The translations under genes were made by a program, and so were the position numbers. The notes below the pieces were generated by a model. It was not told the origin of the DNA. It saw only the letters and a program-made list of their open reading frames with translations, and did not search any database. A DNA stretch of 64,000 nt, from assembly GCF_021462825.1 (NCBI RefSeq), contig NZ_JAKEEB010000010.1, positions 62,001 to 126,000 on the forward strand, read 5' to 3'. This DNA is from Streptomyces glomeratus. GTDB lineage: Bacteria > Actinomycetota > Actinomycetes > Streptomycetales > Streptomycetaceae. Below, in pieces: positions 8,377 to 20,325 of this stretch (positions are counted from its first letter, which is position 1; each line of letters begins with the position of its first letter).

Positions 8377-9558
8377 CTAACCGCGACGCCGGCGCGTCTG
8401 CGGGGCTTCTTCCTCCGTCTCGTCGTGGCGGTCCTCGGGCTCTTCGTCCTCCTCCCGGTAGCCTTCATCGGATTCGTCGGAGGCGTAGTCGTCCTCGTCC
8501 CCCTCTTCCTCTTCGGCGTGGTCGTCCTCGGGCTCCTCGTCCTCGACGCCCTCTTCCTCGTCCGCCTCTTCTTCTTCCTCGTCCTCGGGGTAGCCCTCTT
8601 CGTCCTCGTCGTCTCGCCGGCCCGGCTCCTCCTCCTCGGCCTCTTCCGCCTCTTCCGCCTCTTCGGCCTCTTCGGCCTCTTCGGCCTCCTCGGCCCTCTC
8701 GGCCTCTTCGGCCTCCTCGGCCTCCTCATGGGTGCGGACCACTTCCCCGTCGCGGATCTCGCCGCGCCAGGCGCCGGTGGCCTCTCCCCGGCTCATGACG
8801 AACGTGCGGTAGAGCTTCAGATCGAGTCGCACCCGGCGGCCCTGGGCGCGCCACAGACCGCCGGTCTTCTCGAAGAGGCCCTGGGGGTAGTACTGGATGA
8901 CCAGCAGCACCTTGGTGAGGTTGTCCCCGAGCGGGTGGAAGGTGACGACGCCCTTGTGGGTGCCCTTGGGTCCCTCGGTGGTCCAGGCGATCCGCTGATC
9001 GGGCACCTCCTCCGTGACGGTGCCCCGCCAACTCCGGCGCGACTTGGCGATCTTCGCCTTCCAGTGGCTCGAGATCTCGTCGTCCTGCCGGACGTCCTCG
9101 ACGCCCTTGGCGAACCGGTTGAAGTCGGTGAACTGCGTCCACTGGTTGTAGGCCTCACGCACGGGCACGCCCACGGTGATGTCTTCGACGATGTTCAGCG
9201 ACTTGCCCTGGCCGTCGGGCTTGTTCTTGCGTCCCCCTCCCATCGCCTCCTTGGCCTTGCCCAGCAGCGCGTCCTTGGCCGTGGACAGCATCCCGCCGTG
9301 TCCGTCCGCTTCTCCGCCGCCGAGAAGCCCGCCGCCGATGAGCTTCTTGCCGCCCTTGAGGACGAGATTGCCCAACATGCCGGGACCGACGTGCGTCTCG
9401 GCCAGTCGGCGCGCCCCCTCGCCCAGCCGCTCGCCCAAGTCCTCGACCGTCACCTCGAGCCGGGTCCGCAGGTATTCCTCCAGCTCTTGCTTCAGCCGGT
9501 CCGTGGCGGGGTTCTGCTTCACCTGCTCACGCACCTTCTCGAGGGTGCCCTCAGTCAT
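8377..9558 (-). CDS. gvpZ: Gas vesicle cluster SRPBCC protein GvpZ with acidic repeat tail
   Basis: A 393-aa protein of the Streptomyces gas vesicle operon. After a helical N-terminal region (PATDRLKQELEEYLRTRLEVT), residues about 125-270 form an SRPBCC/START-like lipid- or ligand-binding domain (VPVREAYNQWTQFTDFNRF, RIAWTTEG, TFHPLGDNLTKVLLVIQYY). The last 110 or so residues are an extreme acidic tail made of Glu-Glu-Ala repeats and then Asp/Glu runs. The ATG at 9558 overlaps the gvpY stop by eight bases. Its biochemical role is unknown. I assigned the symbol by position and by the SRPBCC domain, as in other Streptomyces clusters. Confidence 0.8.
   Translation of the reverse strand: MTEGTLEKVREQVKQNPATDRLKQELEEYLRTRLEVTVEDLGERLGEGARRLAETHVGPGMLGNLVLKGGKKLIGGGLLGGGEADGHGGMLSTAKDALLGKAKEAMGGGRKNKPDGQGKSLNIVEDITVGVPVREAYNQWTQFTDFNRFAKGVEDVRQDDEISSHWKAKIAKSRRSWRGTVTEEVPDQRIAWTTEGPKGTHKGVVTFHPLGDNLTKVLLVIQYYPQGLFEKTGGLWRAQGRRVRLDLKLYRTFVMSRGEATGAWRGEIRDGEVVRTHEEAEEAEEAERAEEAEEAEEAEEAEEAEEAEEEEPGRRDDEDEEGYPEDEEEEEADEEEGVEDEEPEDDHAEEEEGDEDDYASDESDEGYREEDEEPEDRHDETEEEAPQTRRRRG
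8636..8728. repeat. 9-bp tandem repeat inside gvpZ
   Basis: About ten imperfect copies of a 9-bp unit (GGCCTCTTC on the plus strand) encode the repeated Glu-Glu-Ala of the GvpZ tail. This is a simple-sequence tract prone to slippage in multiples of three residues. Confidence 0.85.
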
Positions 9559-10087
9559 CGTCCGGCCTCCTCGGTCCTGCGGAGCCGCTCTTCGAGCGGC
9601 TCCGGGCGGCCGGCGCCTTCTTCCCGCGCGGCTCGCCTCCCTGGTCCGATCCGCGCTGCTGCGTTTTCCTCTCGCGCCCCGCGCCCCGGCTTTCCCGGCT
9701 CCTGCGCGCTCCGCCCCGGCGCTCCTCGCCCTCAGGCTCCTCGCCCTCAGGCTCCTGCTCCTCCCGGTCCTCTTCGTCCGGCCCGCCCCCGCCCCGTCCC
9801 CTCTCCTTCAGGCCGGTGGTGCGTTCGTGGAGTGCGTCGGCCAGGCTCTCGGCCTTCGCCGACAGCAGCGTGGTCGCCGCGGTCTTGCCCGCCTCCGTCA
9901 GTTCGGTGCGGACCTGATCACCGACGTTCCCGACAAGGGGCGAATCCTGGAGGAGCTTTCCGAGCTGACCCGGTTTCACCCGCGACCCGGCCAGCATCGC
10001 GCCGAGGCTCATCGCGAGCTTCGCCTTCTTGGTCCGGCCCAGCACATAGCCGGCGAGGACCGCCGCGCCGATCTTGGCGTTGTTCAT
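9551..10087 (-). CDS. gvpY: Gas vesicle cluster protein GvpY
   Basis: A 178-aa protein in the position of Streptomyces gvpY. The N-terminal part is mildly hydrophobic with a Gly/Ala helix (NNAKIGAAVLAGYVLGRTKKAKLAMSLG, residues about 2-29). An amphipathic middle follows (LSAKAESLADALHERT). The last 80 residues are strongly charged and low in complexity. No enzymatic motif is seen, and the function in vesicle biology is unknown. It lies between gvpG and gvpZ, with an eight-base overlap with gvpZ. Confidence 0.75.
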   Translation of the reverse strand: MNNAKIGAAVLAGYVLGRTKKAKLAMSLGAMLAGSRVKPGQLGKLLQDSPLVGNVGDQVRTELTEAGKTAATTLLSAKAESLADALHERTTGLKERGRGGGGPDEEDREEQEPEGEEPEGEERRGGARRSRESRGAGRERKTQQRGSDQGGEPRGKKAPAARSRSKSGSAGPRRPDDD

Positions 10088-10176
10088 GATCCGTCTTCTC
10101 TCCTTGCCCCGCGGGTCACGGCCCGGCGTCGCGAGCCGCGCGTCACGGCCGAACGCCCCCGATCACGGCCGGCGCC

Positions 10177-10440
10177 TCACAGTCCGCTCTGCCCGCCGCG
10201 CCGCAGTTGGTAGGCCCTGATCTCCTCCAAGCGGTGCAGCAGTTCCTCCTCACGCCGCGTGAACTCCTCTTCGCCGATGCGGCCTTCGTTCCTCGCCCGC
10301 TCCAGCTGCACCAGTCCCTCCTGCACGGGGGCAGGGTCGTAGAACTCGTCCTCGGCGGTACGCACGACCTTCTCGAGCACCCAGCCGATGCCCCGCACGG
10401 GGGCGAACGGCAGCGTCAGAATCCCGGTGACCAGTCCCAC
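10177..10440 (-). CDS. gvpG: Gas vesicle protein GvpG
   Basis: An 87-aa GvpG-family protein. It has the hydrophobic N-terminal motif LVTGILTLPFAPVRGIGWVLE and a charged helical remainder (ARNEGRIGEEEFTRREEELL). GvpG is an accessory protein that in other systems contacts GvpF and GvpA during assembly. It is separated from gvpF by about 40 bp and from gvpY by about 90 bp on the same strand. Confidence 0.88.
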   Translation of the reverse strand: MGLVTGILTLPFAPVRGIGWVLEKVVRTAEDEFYDPAPVQEGLVQLERARNEGRIGEEEFTRREEELLHRLEEIRAYQLRRGGQSGL

Positions 10441-10481
10441 TGCGCCTCCTCGTGCCGTCGGGCTGTGGTCGGTGGAGACAC

Positions 10482-11195
10482 TCAGCTGAAGCTGTACGGC
10501 GGCAGCGGACCCCGTACCCGCACCTCGATGCCTTCGCCCAGGCGCTCGGCCAGTTCACGGCCGGTCCGGGCGAACTCGTCGCCGCGCTCGTTCTCCACCA
10601 GGAAGGAGGCGTTCACGAAGTACTGCTGAGAGGGCGGGGCGACCTGCTCCGACAGTGCAAGCGGCCGCAGTGCGGCGAGCACCTCACCGGCGAGAGCCTC
10701 CTGACGCCTCTGCACCTCCTCGGCCACGAGCTGACCCAGCGCCAGCCGGTCCTGGTACGTCCCAGAGCCGTCCCGGGTCGCCTCGTTCAGCATGCGGGCC
10801 TGCTCGGACTCCTCCAGGACGGTGCGCAGCACCGCGTCCTCGTCCTGCAGCCCCTTCACGTTGAACTCGGCCCGTCCGGTGAGCTCCTCGAGGCGCTCGG
10901 AGAACGCCTCGGCCCTCTCCTCCAGCACGGCGCGCACCGATTCCTCGTCCGGGGCGACGAACCCGAAGCTCAGCGGCAGGATGGTCCCGTCGGCCCACAG
11001 CCGCTCCTGGGCCTCGTGGTGCGCCTCCAGGTCGCGGCGCGCGACCGAGAGGTCCTCCGGGGCCTCACTGACGACGGCGCACAGGGACTCCCCGCGTACC
11101 GCTCGCAGCTCGGAGGGCGAGGCGCCCACGCCCTTGATGCCCTCCAGATCCAGGGGGTGCGAGTCGTTGGTGATCGCGTATACGTACAGCGCCAT
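10482..11195 (-). CDS. gvpF: Gas vesicle protein GvpF (GvpF/GvpL family)
   Basis: A 237-aa GvpF/L-family protein, paralogous to the gvpL product. It shows the start ALYVYAITNDSH, the central TILPLSFGFVAPDEESVRAVL and the family C-terminus PLPPYSFS. GvpF binds GvpA and is thought to prevent premature aggregation. I chose ATG 11195, which is 11 bases after GGAGGAG. A GTG at 11207 overlapping the gvpA stop is the alternative, but it lies too close to the same ribosome-binding sequence. Confidence 0.9.
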   Translation of the reverse strand: MALYVYAITNDSHPLDLEGIKGVGASPSELRAVRGESLCAVVSEAPEDLSVARRDLEAHHEAQERLWADGTILPLSFGFVAPDEESVRAVLEERAEAFSERLEELTGRAEFNVKGLQDEDAVLRTVLEESEQARMLNEATRDGSGTYQDRLALGQLVAEEVQRRQEALAGEVLAALRPLALSEQVAPPSQQYFVNASFLVENERGDEFARTGRELAERLGEGIEVRVRGPLPPYSFS

Positions 11196-11203
11196 CGGTG
11201 CGC

Positions 11204-11644
11204 TCACTCCTCCCGGTCCTTGGAAGAACGGCGGCTCGAGCCGCGTTCGACGTGCTCGCGCTCCTTCTCGCGCCTGTCCTCACCGCGGCCCTGCAACGAC
11301 TCCGTGAACGCCTCGACCGCGCCGGTCAGCGCCCCCTTGCTCTTGCCGCGGGCACCACCCTCCGTGACCCCCTCGACTATGTCGGTCAGTTGCGCCGGAG
11401 CCTTGCGGCCCGACTCCAGATCCAGCCGGTTGCAGGCCTCCGCGAAGCGCAGATACGTGTCGACGCTGGCCACGACCACGCGGGCGTCGACCTTCAGGAT
11501 CTCGATGCCCACCAGGGACACCCGTGCGAACACGTCGATGACCAGACCGCGGTCGAGCACGAGTTCCACTACGTCGTACAGGGTTCCCGAGCCCCCGCCG
11601 CCCCCGGCGACGGCGCCACCGCCACCTCCTGGTACCACAGTCAC
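11204..11644 (-). CDS. gvpA: Gas vesicle major shell protein GvpA
   Basis: The main structural protein that polymerises into the gas vesicle wall. After a Gly-rich N-terminus, the conserved shell core is [20 protein letters not shown], then [20 protein letters not shown] and [15 protein letters not shown] (about residues 22-82). The remaining 65 or so residues are a charged tail typical of Streptomyces GvpA but absent from cyanobacterial GvpA. The GTG start at 11644 is preceded by GAGGGGAAAACATC. At 146 aa it is about twice the size of the classical 70-aa protein. Confidence 0.92.
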   Translation of the reverse strand: MTVVPGGGGGAVAGGGGGSGTLYDVVELVLDRGLVIDVFARVSLVGIEILKVDARVVVASVDTYLRFAEACNRLDLESGRKAPAQLTDIVEGVTEGGARGKSKGALTGAVEAFTESLQGRGEDRREKEREHVERGSSRRSSKDREE

Positions 11645-11687
11645 GATGTTTTCCCCTCGTAAGGCCTCACGCGAAGGAGGGACGCTG

Positions 11688-12059
11688 CTAGCGGTCCTCT
11701 CTGTCGACCTGTGCGCGGGTGTAGCGGCGTGCACGCTCGTACGCCATCAGCTGACCCGCAGGATCCAGAACGACCTTGTAGCTGGCCATCACGCTGCTCG
11801 TGTCCGGGATGCGCTCCAGCTCGACGACCTCCACCAGGGCCTCCCAGCCGTCGGGTGTCGGCCTCAGCGAGGAGACGGACTGGGGGGCGCGCCCCAGCAG
11901 CTCCGAGAGCTGCCGCGCCGCGTTCCGCATGGCCTGGGGGGCGGGCACACGCTCGGGAGCGGAGCCCTCCGGCTCCTTCGCGGACGTCTCCCGCTCCCGG
12001 CCGGACGACTCCCGCGACGCGGGATGTGCCTTCTTGGGCTCACGGTCGTTCGTGATCAT
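11688..12059 (-). CDS. gvpO: Gas vesicle protein GvpO
   Basis: A 123-aa GvpO-family protein and the first gene of the operon. The N-terminal 40 residues are charged and probably disordered. The conserved domain follows ([57 protein letters not shown]). The ATG at 12059 has AAGGTGA a few bases upstream. In haloarchaea GvpO is needed for vesicle formation and affects gvp expression; the role in Streptomyces is unproven. Confidence 0.9.
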   Translation of the reverse strand: MITNDREPKKAHPASRESSGRERETSAKEPEGSAPERVPAPQAMRNAARQLSELLGRAPQSVSSLRPTPDGWEALVEVVELERIPDTSSVMASYKVVLDPAGQLMAYERARRYTRAQVDREDR

Positions 12060-12265
12060 TCACCTTCTTGCTCCTCTGTCCATGATTCACCCTCTTTGCA
12101 CTGTATGCCAGTTATATGACCGACTTTTCCGGAGGCCCGGGACGCGAAAGAAATTTCCTCCACGGCCGATGCAACCCTTCTCGCACCCCGCGTGTCGTAC
12201 TGGGCGTCAGAACCTCTGGAGGGGGATCTGGGGGGATCGCGGGGGTTCTGATGCGGAGGGGAAAC

Positions 12266-12297
12266 CGAGGGGCCCGATCTGTGGACCGGGCCCCTCG
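12266..12297 (-). terminator. Hairpin terminator after rbsK
   Basis: Perfect 11-bp arms (CGAGGGGCCCG at 12266-12276 and its complement at 12287-12297) lie 4 bp beyond the rbsK stop, oriented to end rbsK transcription. Between it and gvpO at 12060-12265 is a comparatively A+T-rich stretch that should carry the gvp promoter; no confident -10/-35 was identified. Confidence 0.75.
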
Positions 12298-12300
12298 AAA

Positions 12301-13200
12301 TCACAGGGCGGCGACCTCCTCGGCACTCGGGAAGGACTCCTGGGCCCCGGCGCGCGTCACCGCCGCCGCACCCACGCGCGCCGCGTACGCCGCCGCGTCC
12401 GGCAGCGACGAGCCGGCGCCCAGCCGCCACGCCAGTGCCGCCGTGAACGCGTCGCCCGCGCCGGTCGTATCCACCGCGTCCACCTTCACGGACGGGACAC
12501 GGGTCACAGCCTCCCCGTCCGCCACCAGCGCCCCCTGAGCGCCCAGGGTGACCACCACGGACCGCGGCCCGAGGGTCAGCAGCGCGGCCGCCCAGTCCTC
12601 GGGTGAGCCGTCCAGCGCACGCCCGGCGATCACCCGGGCCTCGTGCTCGTTCACGATCAGCGGGTCGCACGCCGCCAGCACCGCGGCGGGCAGTGGCCTG
12701 GGCGGCGACGGGTTGAGCACGAAACGGGTGCCGGACGGCAGGTTCAGTACGACCTCCTCGACCGTCTCCAGCGGGATCTCCAGCTGCGCCGAGACCACCC
12801 GGGAGGCCCGCAGCAAGGCGTCCGCGGCCCGTACGTCCTCGGGCGTGAGCCGCGCGTTGGCCCCCGGGGAGACCACGATGCTGTTGTCCCCCGAGGGATC
12901 CACCGTGATCAGCGCGACCCCCGTGGGAGCCCCGCCGACCAGCACCCCCGCGGTGTCGACGCCCGCCGCGCGCTGCGTGCCCAGCAGCAGCCTGCCGTGC
13001 GCGTCGTCGCCGACGCGGGCCAGCAGCGCCGTACGGGCGCCGAGACGGGCGGCGGCGACGGCCTGGTTCGCGCCCTTGCCGCCCGGGTGGACCACGAGGT
13101 CGGAGCCGAGCACGGTCTCCCCGGCCGCGGGCCGCCGCTCCACTCCGATCACCAGGTCGGCGTTGGCCGATCCCACGACCAGGAGGTCGTAGTCGTACAT
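12301..13200 (-). CDS. rbsK: Ribokinase (PfkB family)
   Basis: Phosphorylates D-ribose at O5 using ATP. This 299-aa PfkB-family sugar kinase shows the N-terminal substrate motif VVGSANADLVIGVERRPAAG, the glycine-rich HPGGKGANQAVAAARLG, and the catalytic signature DTTGAGDAFTAALAWRLG near the C-terminus. Length and motifs fit ribokinase better than fructokinase or adenosine kinase. Upstream on the same strand is a short remnant resembling the end of a sugar-binding protein, so an operon with transport genes seems to have been lost. The ATG at 13200 starts directly at the conserved domain. Confidence 0.9.
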   Translation of the reverse strand: MYDYDLLVVGSANADLVIGVERRPAAGETVLGSDLVVHPGGKGANQAVAAARLGARTALLARVGDDAHGRLLLGTQRAAGVDTAGVLVGGAPTGVALITVDPSGDNSIVVSPGANARLTPEDVRAADALLRASRVVSAQLEIPLETVEEVVLNLPSGTRFVLNPSPPRPLPAAVLAACDPLIVNEHEARVIAGRALDGSPEDWAAALLTLGPRSVVVTLGAQGALVADGEAVTRVPSVKVDAVDTTGAGDAFTAALAWRLGAGSSLPDAAAYAARVGAAAVTRAGAQESFPSAEEVAAL

Positions 13201-13264
13201 GAAAGGACTCCCTGAGAGATGACAGAGGCGGGCGGTCACCGGACCGCCTGCCCGCTCCGCGACG

Positions 13265-13330
13265 TCAGCCGCCGAACCCGGCCACGTTCTGCTTCGTTAC
13301 CACCTTGACCGGCGCCTGGAACACCGCCGT
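13265..13330 (-). pseudogene. C-terminal remnant of ribose-type ABC substrate-binding protein
   Basis: On the minus strand, just upstream of rbsK, the frame reads FQAPVKVVTKQNVAGFGG followed by a stop. This resembles the C-terminus of sugar ABC transporter binding proteins (RbsB type), as I recall them. Upstream of about 13330 the frame runs into antisense of recD2 and has no binding-protein character. It therefore looks like the last 20 or so codons of a deleted rbsB-like gene. A short chance similarity cannot be excluded. Confidence 0.5.
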
Positions 13331-13369
13331 CCGTCCCCTCCTGTCAGTCCCCGGCGGTAGCGTCGGATC

Positions 13370-15646
13370 ATGACCCAGGAGGCGAGTCGGGCAGGACAGG
13401 CGGGCGCGGACGAGCGGCGCCCGGCCACGCTGGAGGGCGTGCTCGAGCGGATCACCTATGCAAACGAGGAGAACGGATACACGGTCGCCCGCGTCGACAC
13501 CGGCCGTGGCGCCGGTGATCTGCTCACCGTCGTCGGCGCGCTCCTCGGCGCCCAGGTGGGGGAGTCGCTCCGGATGGAGGGCCGCTGGGGTTCGCATCCC
13601 CAGTACGGACGGCAGTTCACCGTCGAGAACTACACGACCGTCCTGCCGGCCACCGTGCAGGGCATCCGCCGCTATCTCGGCTCCGGCCTCGTCAAGGGCA
13701 TCGGCCCCGTCTTCGCCGACCGCATCACCCAGCACTTCGGCCTGGACACCCTGCGGATCATCGAGGAGGAGCCCAAGCGGCTCATCGAGGTCCCCGGCCT
13801 CGGGCCCAAGCGGACCAAGAAGATCGCCGACGCCTGGGAGGAGCAGAAGGCGATCAAGGAGGTCATGCTCTTCCTGCAGACCGTCCAGGTCTCCACGTCC
13901 ATCGCGGTGCGCATCTACAAGAAGTACGGCGACGCCTCCATCTCCGTCGTGAAGAACGAGCCGTACCGCCTGGCCGCCGACGTCTGGGGCATCGGTTTCC
14001 TCACCGCCGACCGCATCGCCCAGTCCGTCGGCATCCCGCACGACAGTCCCGAGCGCGTCAAGGCCGGACTGCAGTACGCGCTGTCGCAGTCCGCCGACCA
14101 GGGGCACTGCTATCTGCCCGAGGAGCGGCTCATCGCCGACGCGGTCAAGCTCCTCCAGGTCGACACGGGGCTCGTCATCGAGTGCCTGGCGGAGCTGGCG
14201 GCGCCCTTGGAGGACGGCTCCGACCCCGGCGTCGTACGGGAGAAGGTGCCCGGACCCGACGGAGGCGGGCCCGTCACCGCCGTCTATCTGGTCCCCTTCC
14301 ACCGGGCCGAACTCTCCCTCTCCGCACAGCTGCTGCGTCTGCTGCGGACGGACGAGGACCGGATGCCCGTCTTCCGGGACGTGGCATGGGACAAGGCGCT
14401 GGGCTGGCTCAGGCAGCGCACGGGAGCGGATCTCGCCCCCGAGCAGGAGGAGGCCGTTCGGCTGGCGCTGACCCGGAAGGTCGCCGTCCTCACCGGAGGC
14501 CCCGGCTGCGGCAAGTCCTTCACCGTACGGTCCGTCGTGGAACTCGCCCGGGCCAAGCGCGCCAAGGTCCTGCTCGCGGCGCCCACCGGACGGGCGGCCA
14601 AACGCCTGTCCGAGCTGACCGGCGCCGAGGCCTCCACGGTCCACCGGCTGCTCGAGCTGAAGCCCGGCGGCGACGCGGCCTACGACAGGGACCGCCCGCT
14701 CGACGCCGATCTGGTCGTCGTGGACGAGGCGTCGATGCTCGACCTGCTGCTCGCCAACAAGCTGGTCAAGGCCGTGCCTCCGGGCGCCCATCTGCTCTTC
14801 GTCGGTGATGTCGACCAACTGCCGAGCGTCGGCGCCGGAGAGGTCCTCAGAGACCTGCTCGCCAAGGGCAGCCCCGTCCCCGCCGTCCGGCTCACCCGGG
14901 TCTTCCGTCAGGCCCAGCAGTCCGGCGTCGTCACCAACGCGCACCGCATCAACGCCGGACAGCACCCGCTCACCGAAGGCCTGAAGGACTTCTTCCTCTT
15001 CGTCGAGGACGACACCGAGGAGGCCGGCCGGCTCACCGTGGACGTGGCGGCACGGCGGATCCCGGCCCGGTTCGGCCTCGATCCGCGCCGAGACGTCCAG
15101 GTACTCGCCCCGATGCACCGGGGCCCCGCCGGTGCGGGCACCCTCAACGGCCTGCTCCAGCAGGTCATCACACCCGGCCGCCCCGATCTGCCCGAGAAGA
15201 GGTTCGGCGGCCGCGTCTTCCGTGTCGGGGACAAGGTCACCCAGATCCGTAACAATTACGACAAGGGCAAGAACGGTGTCTTCAACGGCACCGTGGGCGT
15301 GGTCACCTCGCTCGACCCGGTCGACCAGCGCCTCACGGTGCTGACGGACGAGGACGAGGAGGTGCCCTACGAATTCGACGAACTGGACGAACTGGCACAC
15401 GCGTACGCGGTGACCATCCACCGCTCGCAGGGCAGCGAGTATCCGGCGGTGGTGGTCCCGGTCACCACCGGGGCCTGGATGATGCTCCAGCGGAACCTGC
15501 TCTACACGGCGGTCACCCGGGCCAAGAAGCTGGTCGTCCTGGTCGGTTCACGCCGGGCGATCGGGCAGGCGGTGCGCACGGTGTCGGCGGGCCGGCGCTG
15601 CACGGCCCTGGACTTCCGGCTCACACCCGGACCCCTCGACGGCTGA
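13370..15646 (+). CDS. recD2: RecD-like (RecD2) SF1 DNA helicase
   Basis: A 758-aa ATP-dependent 5'-3' DNA helicase of the RecD2/TraA group that acts without RecBC. The N-terminal OB-like region and helix-hairpin-helix motifs are seen (GSGLVKGIGPVFADRIT, EVPGLGPKRTKKIADAWEE). The helicase core begins with Walker A (GGPGCGKSF, about residue 378), then GRAAKRLSELTG and Walker B (DLVVVDEASMLDL). The C-terminal motif YAVTIHRSQGSEYPAVVVPV is the UvrD/RecD C-terminal box. Length is normal. It precedes citrate synthase, matching core Streptomyces gene order as I recall it. Confidence 0.92.
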   Translation: MTQEASRAGQAGADERRPATLEGVLERITYANEENGYTVARVDTGRGAGDLLTVVGALLGAQVGESLRMEGRWGSHPQYGRQFTVENYTTVLPATVQGIRRYLGSGLVKGIGPVFADRITQHFGLDTLRIIEEEPKRLIEVPGLGPKRTKKIADAWEEQKAIKEVMLFLQTVQVSTSIAVRIYKKYGDASISVVKNEPYRLAADVWGIGFLTADRIAQSVGIPHDSPERVKAGLQYALSQSADQGHCYLPEERLIADAVKLLQVDTGLVIECLAELAAPLEDGSDPGVVREKVPGPDGGGPVTAVYLVPFHRAELSLSAQLLRLLRTDEDRMPVFRDVAWDKALGWLRQRTGADLAPEQEEAVRLALTRKVAVLTGGPGCGKSFTVRSVVELARAKRAKVLLAAPTGRAAKRLSELTGAEASTVHRLLELKPGGDAAYDRDRPLDADLVVVDEASMLDLLLANKLVKAVPPGAHLLFVGDVDQLPSVGAGEVLRDLLAKGSPVPAVRLTRVFRQAQQSGVVTNAHRINAGQHPLTEGLKDFFLFVEDDTEEAGRLTVDVAARRIPARFGLDPRRDVQVLAPMHRGPAGAGTLNGLLQQVITPGRPDLPEKRFGGRVFRVGDKVTQIRNNYDKGKNGVFNGTVGVVTSLDPVDQRLTVLTDEDEEVPYEFDELDELAHAYAVTIHRSQGSEYPAVVVPVTTGAWMMLQRNLLYTAVTRAKKLVVLVGSRRAIGQAVRTVSAGRRCTALDFRLTPGPLDG

Positions 15647-15752
15647 GGTTCCGGCCCGCGGCCCGCCTTCAAAAAATGATCGATCAAATGAGTCGCGAAG
15701 GTCACAGAGCACTTCCGGAACCGGGCGAACGGGGGCAGGATGAGCAAGTTGA

Positions 15753-15767
15753 CGGCACTCAGTGCCG
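15753..15767. promoter_or_regulatory. Palindrome upstream of citrate synthase
   Basis: CGGCACTCAGTGCCG is a 15-bp palindrome (7-bp arms around one base) lying 110 bp before the citrate synthase start. It could be an operator or part of a promoter, but no regulator can be assigned. A TTGACGG element overlaps its left side. Confidence 0.35.
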
Positions 15768-15876
15768 CCGATGAGCCCAATGGTCGACCCCGAGTGCACT
15801 CTCCTGCGCCAAATGGGGGATGGTAGAGACAGTCAGGGCACCTCGAAGATGAGGCACTACGTCGGTGAGGGAAGAC

Positions 15877-17166
<1,290 letters not shown>

Positions 17167-17202
17167 GCGCGCCCCCTCGGCTCACTCACCACGGAAAAAG
17201 CA

Positions 17203-17253
17203 GAAGGCGCCCCGGCGGCGGTCCCCCCACGGGCCGACGCTCGGGGCGCCTTC
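17203..17253 (+). terminator. Terminator after citrate synthase
   Basis: A 12-bp perfect inverted repeat (GAAGGCGCCCCG at 17203-17214 and its complement at 17242-17253) starts 36 bp past the stop. The loop is long (27 bases) and itself G+C rich. It could alternatively be bidirectional with the copper ATPase on the opposite strand. Confidence 0.7.
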
Positions 17254-17671
17254 CCATGTCCCGGTGCGGATTCCCCCCACGGGATCCGGCCGGGCGTCTG
17301 CGGGACAGCGCCTGAATCGCCACGAGCAAAACGAGCAAAACTCGGCGTACCACTGCGATGCGGTCTGCCGGGACGCGTACGGACGGGAGGGCCGCTCAAA
17401 GCTCCCCGGTGTACGTGTCCCGGCAACGCAGTTTCCCGGAAACGTCCCCCAAGACATCCCCGGATGTCAGTCGCGCCCCCCAAGACGCTCCCGACATCGC
17501 CAACTTAGACCCACGAACCCTTCCGTTGGTTACGTTCACATCACTGTGATCTGCGTCTCTTGCATACGTCCTGAAAATGCGCAAGAGGTCCGATACGGCT
17601 ACCGGGGCCCCAGCGTAAGGATGATGCGCGAGCCTTGTGAAGAGCTTATGTGAGGCATGCGTCGGACTCTA
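17254..17671. other. Gene-free intergenic stretch
   Basis: No coding sequence with actinobacterial codon bias was recognised between citrate synthase and the copper ATPase. Two loosely repeated stretches (CCCCCAAGACATCCC and CCCCCCAAGACGCTCCC, about 17447-17500) are present, with no known function. Confidence 0.4.
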
Positions 17672-17687
17672 GAGGCAGTCTTGCCTC
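17672..17687 (-). terminator. Short hairpin after copper ATPase
   Basis: GAGGCA-GTCT-TGCCTC, a 6-bp stem with 4-base loop, sits 4 bp past the copper ATPase stop codon. It is weak but well placed. Confidence 0.4.
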
Positions 17688-17691
17688 CGCG

Positions 17692-19950
<2,259 letters not shown>

Positions 19951-20039
19951 GTCCGGACTCCAGACGGAGGACCGGGGCGTACGGAGCCGGTATCAGCCGG
20001 TCGGCACGGCCCGGTGCGGAGAGCGGGGGATGGGGCGGT

Positions 20040-20279
20040 TCAGGCCTTGCCGACGAGCTCGAAGCCCGCCTCGTCGACCGCGGCGCGCACGGCCTCGTCG
20101 TCGAGGGGCGTAGCGGAGACCACGGTGACCTCGCCGGTGGCCGCGACGGCCGTGACCGAGCTGACACCGGCGATGCCGGAGATCTCGCCGGAAACGGAGC
20201 CCTCGCAGTGCCCGCAGCTCATCCCGCTCACCTTGTAGACGGTCGTCACGGAGCCCTGGGTGTCGGTCTGCGCGGTCAT
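20040..20279 (-). CDS. copZ: CopZ-like heavy-metal-associated domain protein (copper chaperone)
   Basis: A 79-aa cytoplasmic single-domain protein that carries Cu(I) to CopA-type ATPases. The metal motif [10 protein letters not shown] (MxCxxC) sits at about residues 20-29 within a beta-alpha-beta-beta-alpha-beta fold of normal size. It is the first gene of a two-gene operon with copA. The palindrome at 20326-20342, 47 bp upstream of its start, should place it under copper-responsive repression. Confidence 0.92.
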   Translation of the reverse strand: MTAQTDTQGSVTTVYKVSGMSCGHCEGSVSGEISGIAGVSSVTAVAATGEVTVVSATPLDDEAVRAAVDEAGFELVGKA

Positions 20280-20325
20280 GTCGTTACTCCTCGAGGAGAC
20301 GTATGGGGCTTACGGGAGTCAGACT

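Noticed and set aside
8265..8798. Arg/Pro-rich reading frames opposite the gvpZ tail
   Set aside because: They arise from the 9-bp repeat read in the wrong frame or strand.
13265..15421. Long minus-strand open frame opposite recD2
   Set aside because: It is the antisense shadow of recD2. Only its last 20 or so codons lie outside recD2, and these are reported as a separate binding-protein remnant.
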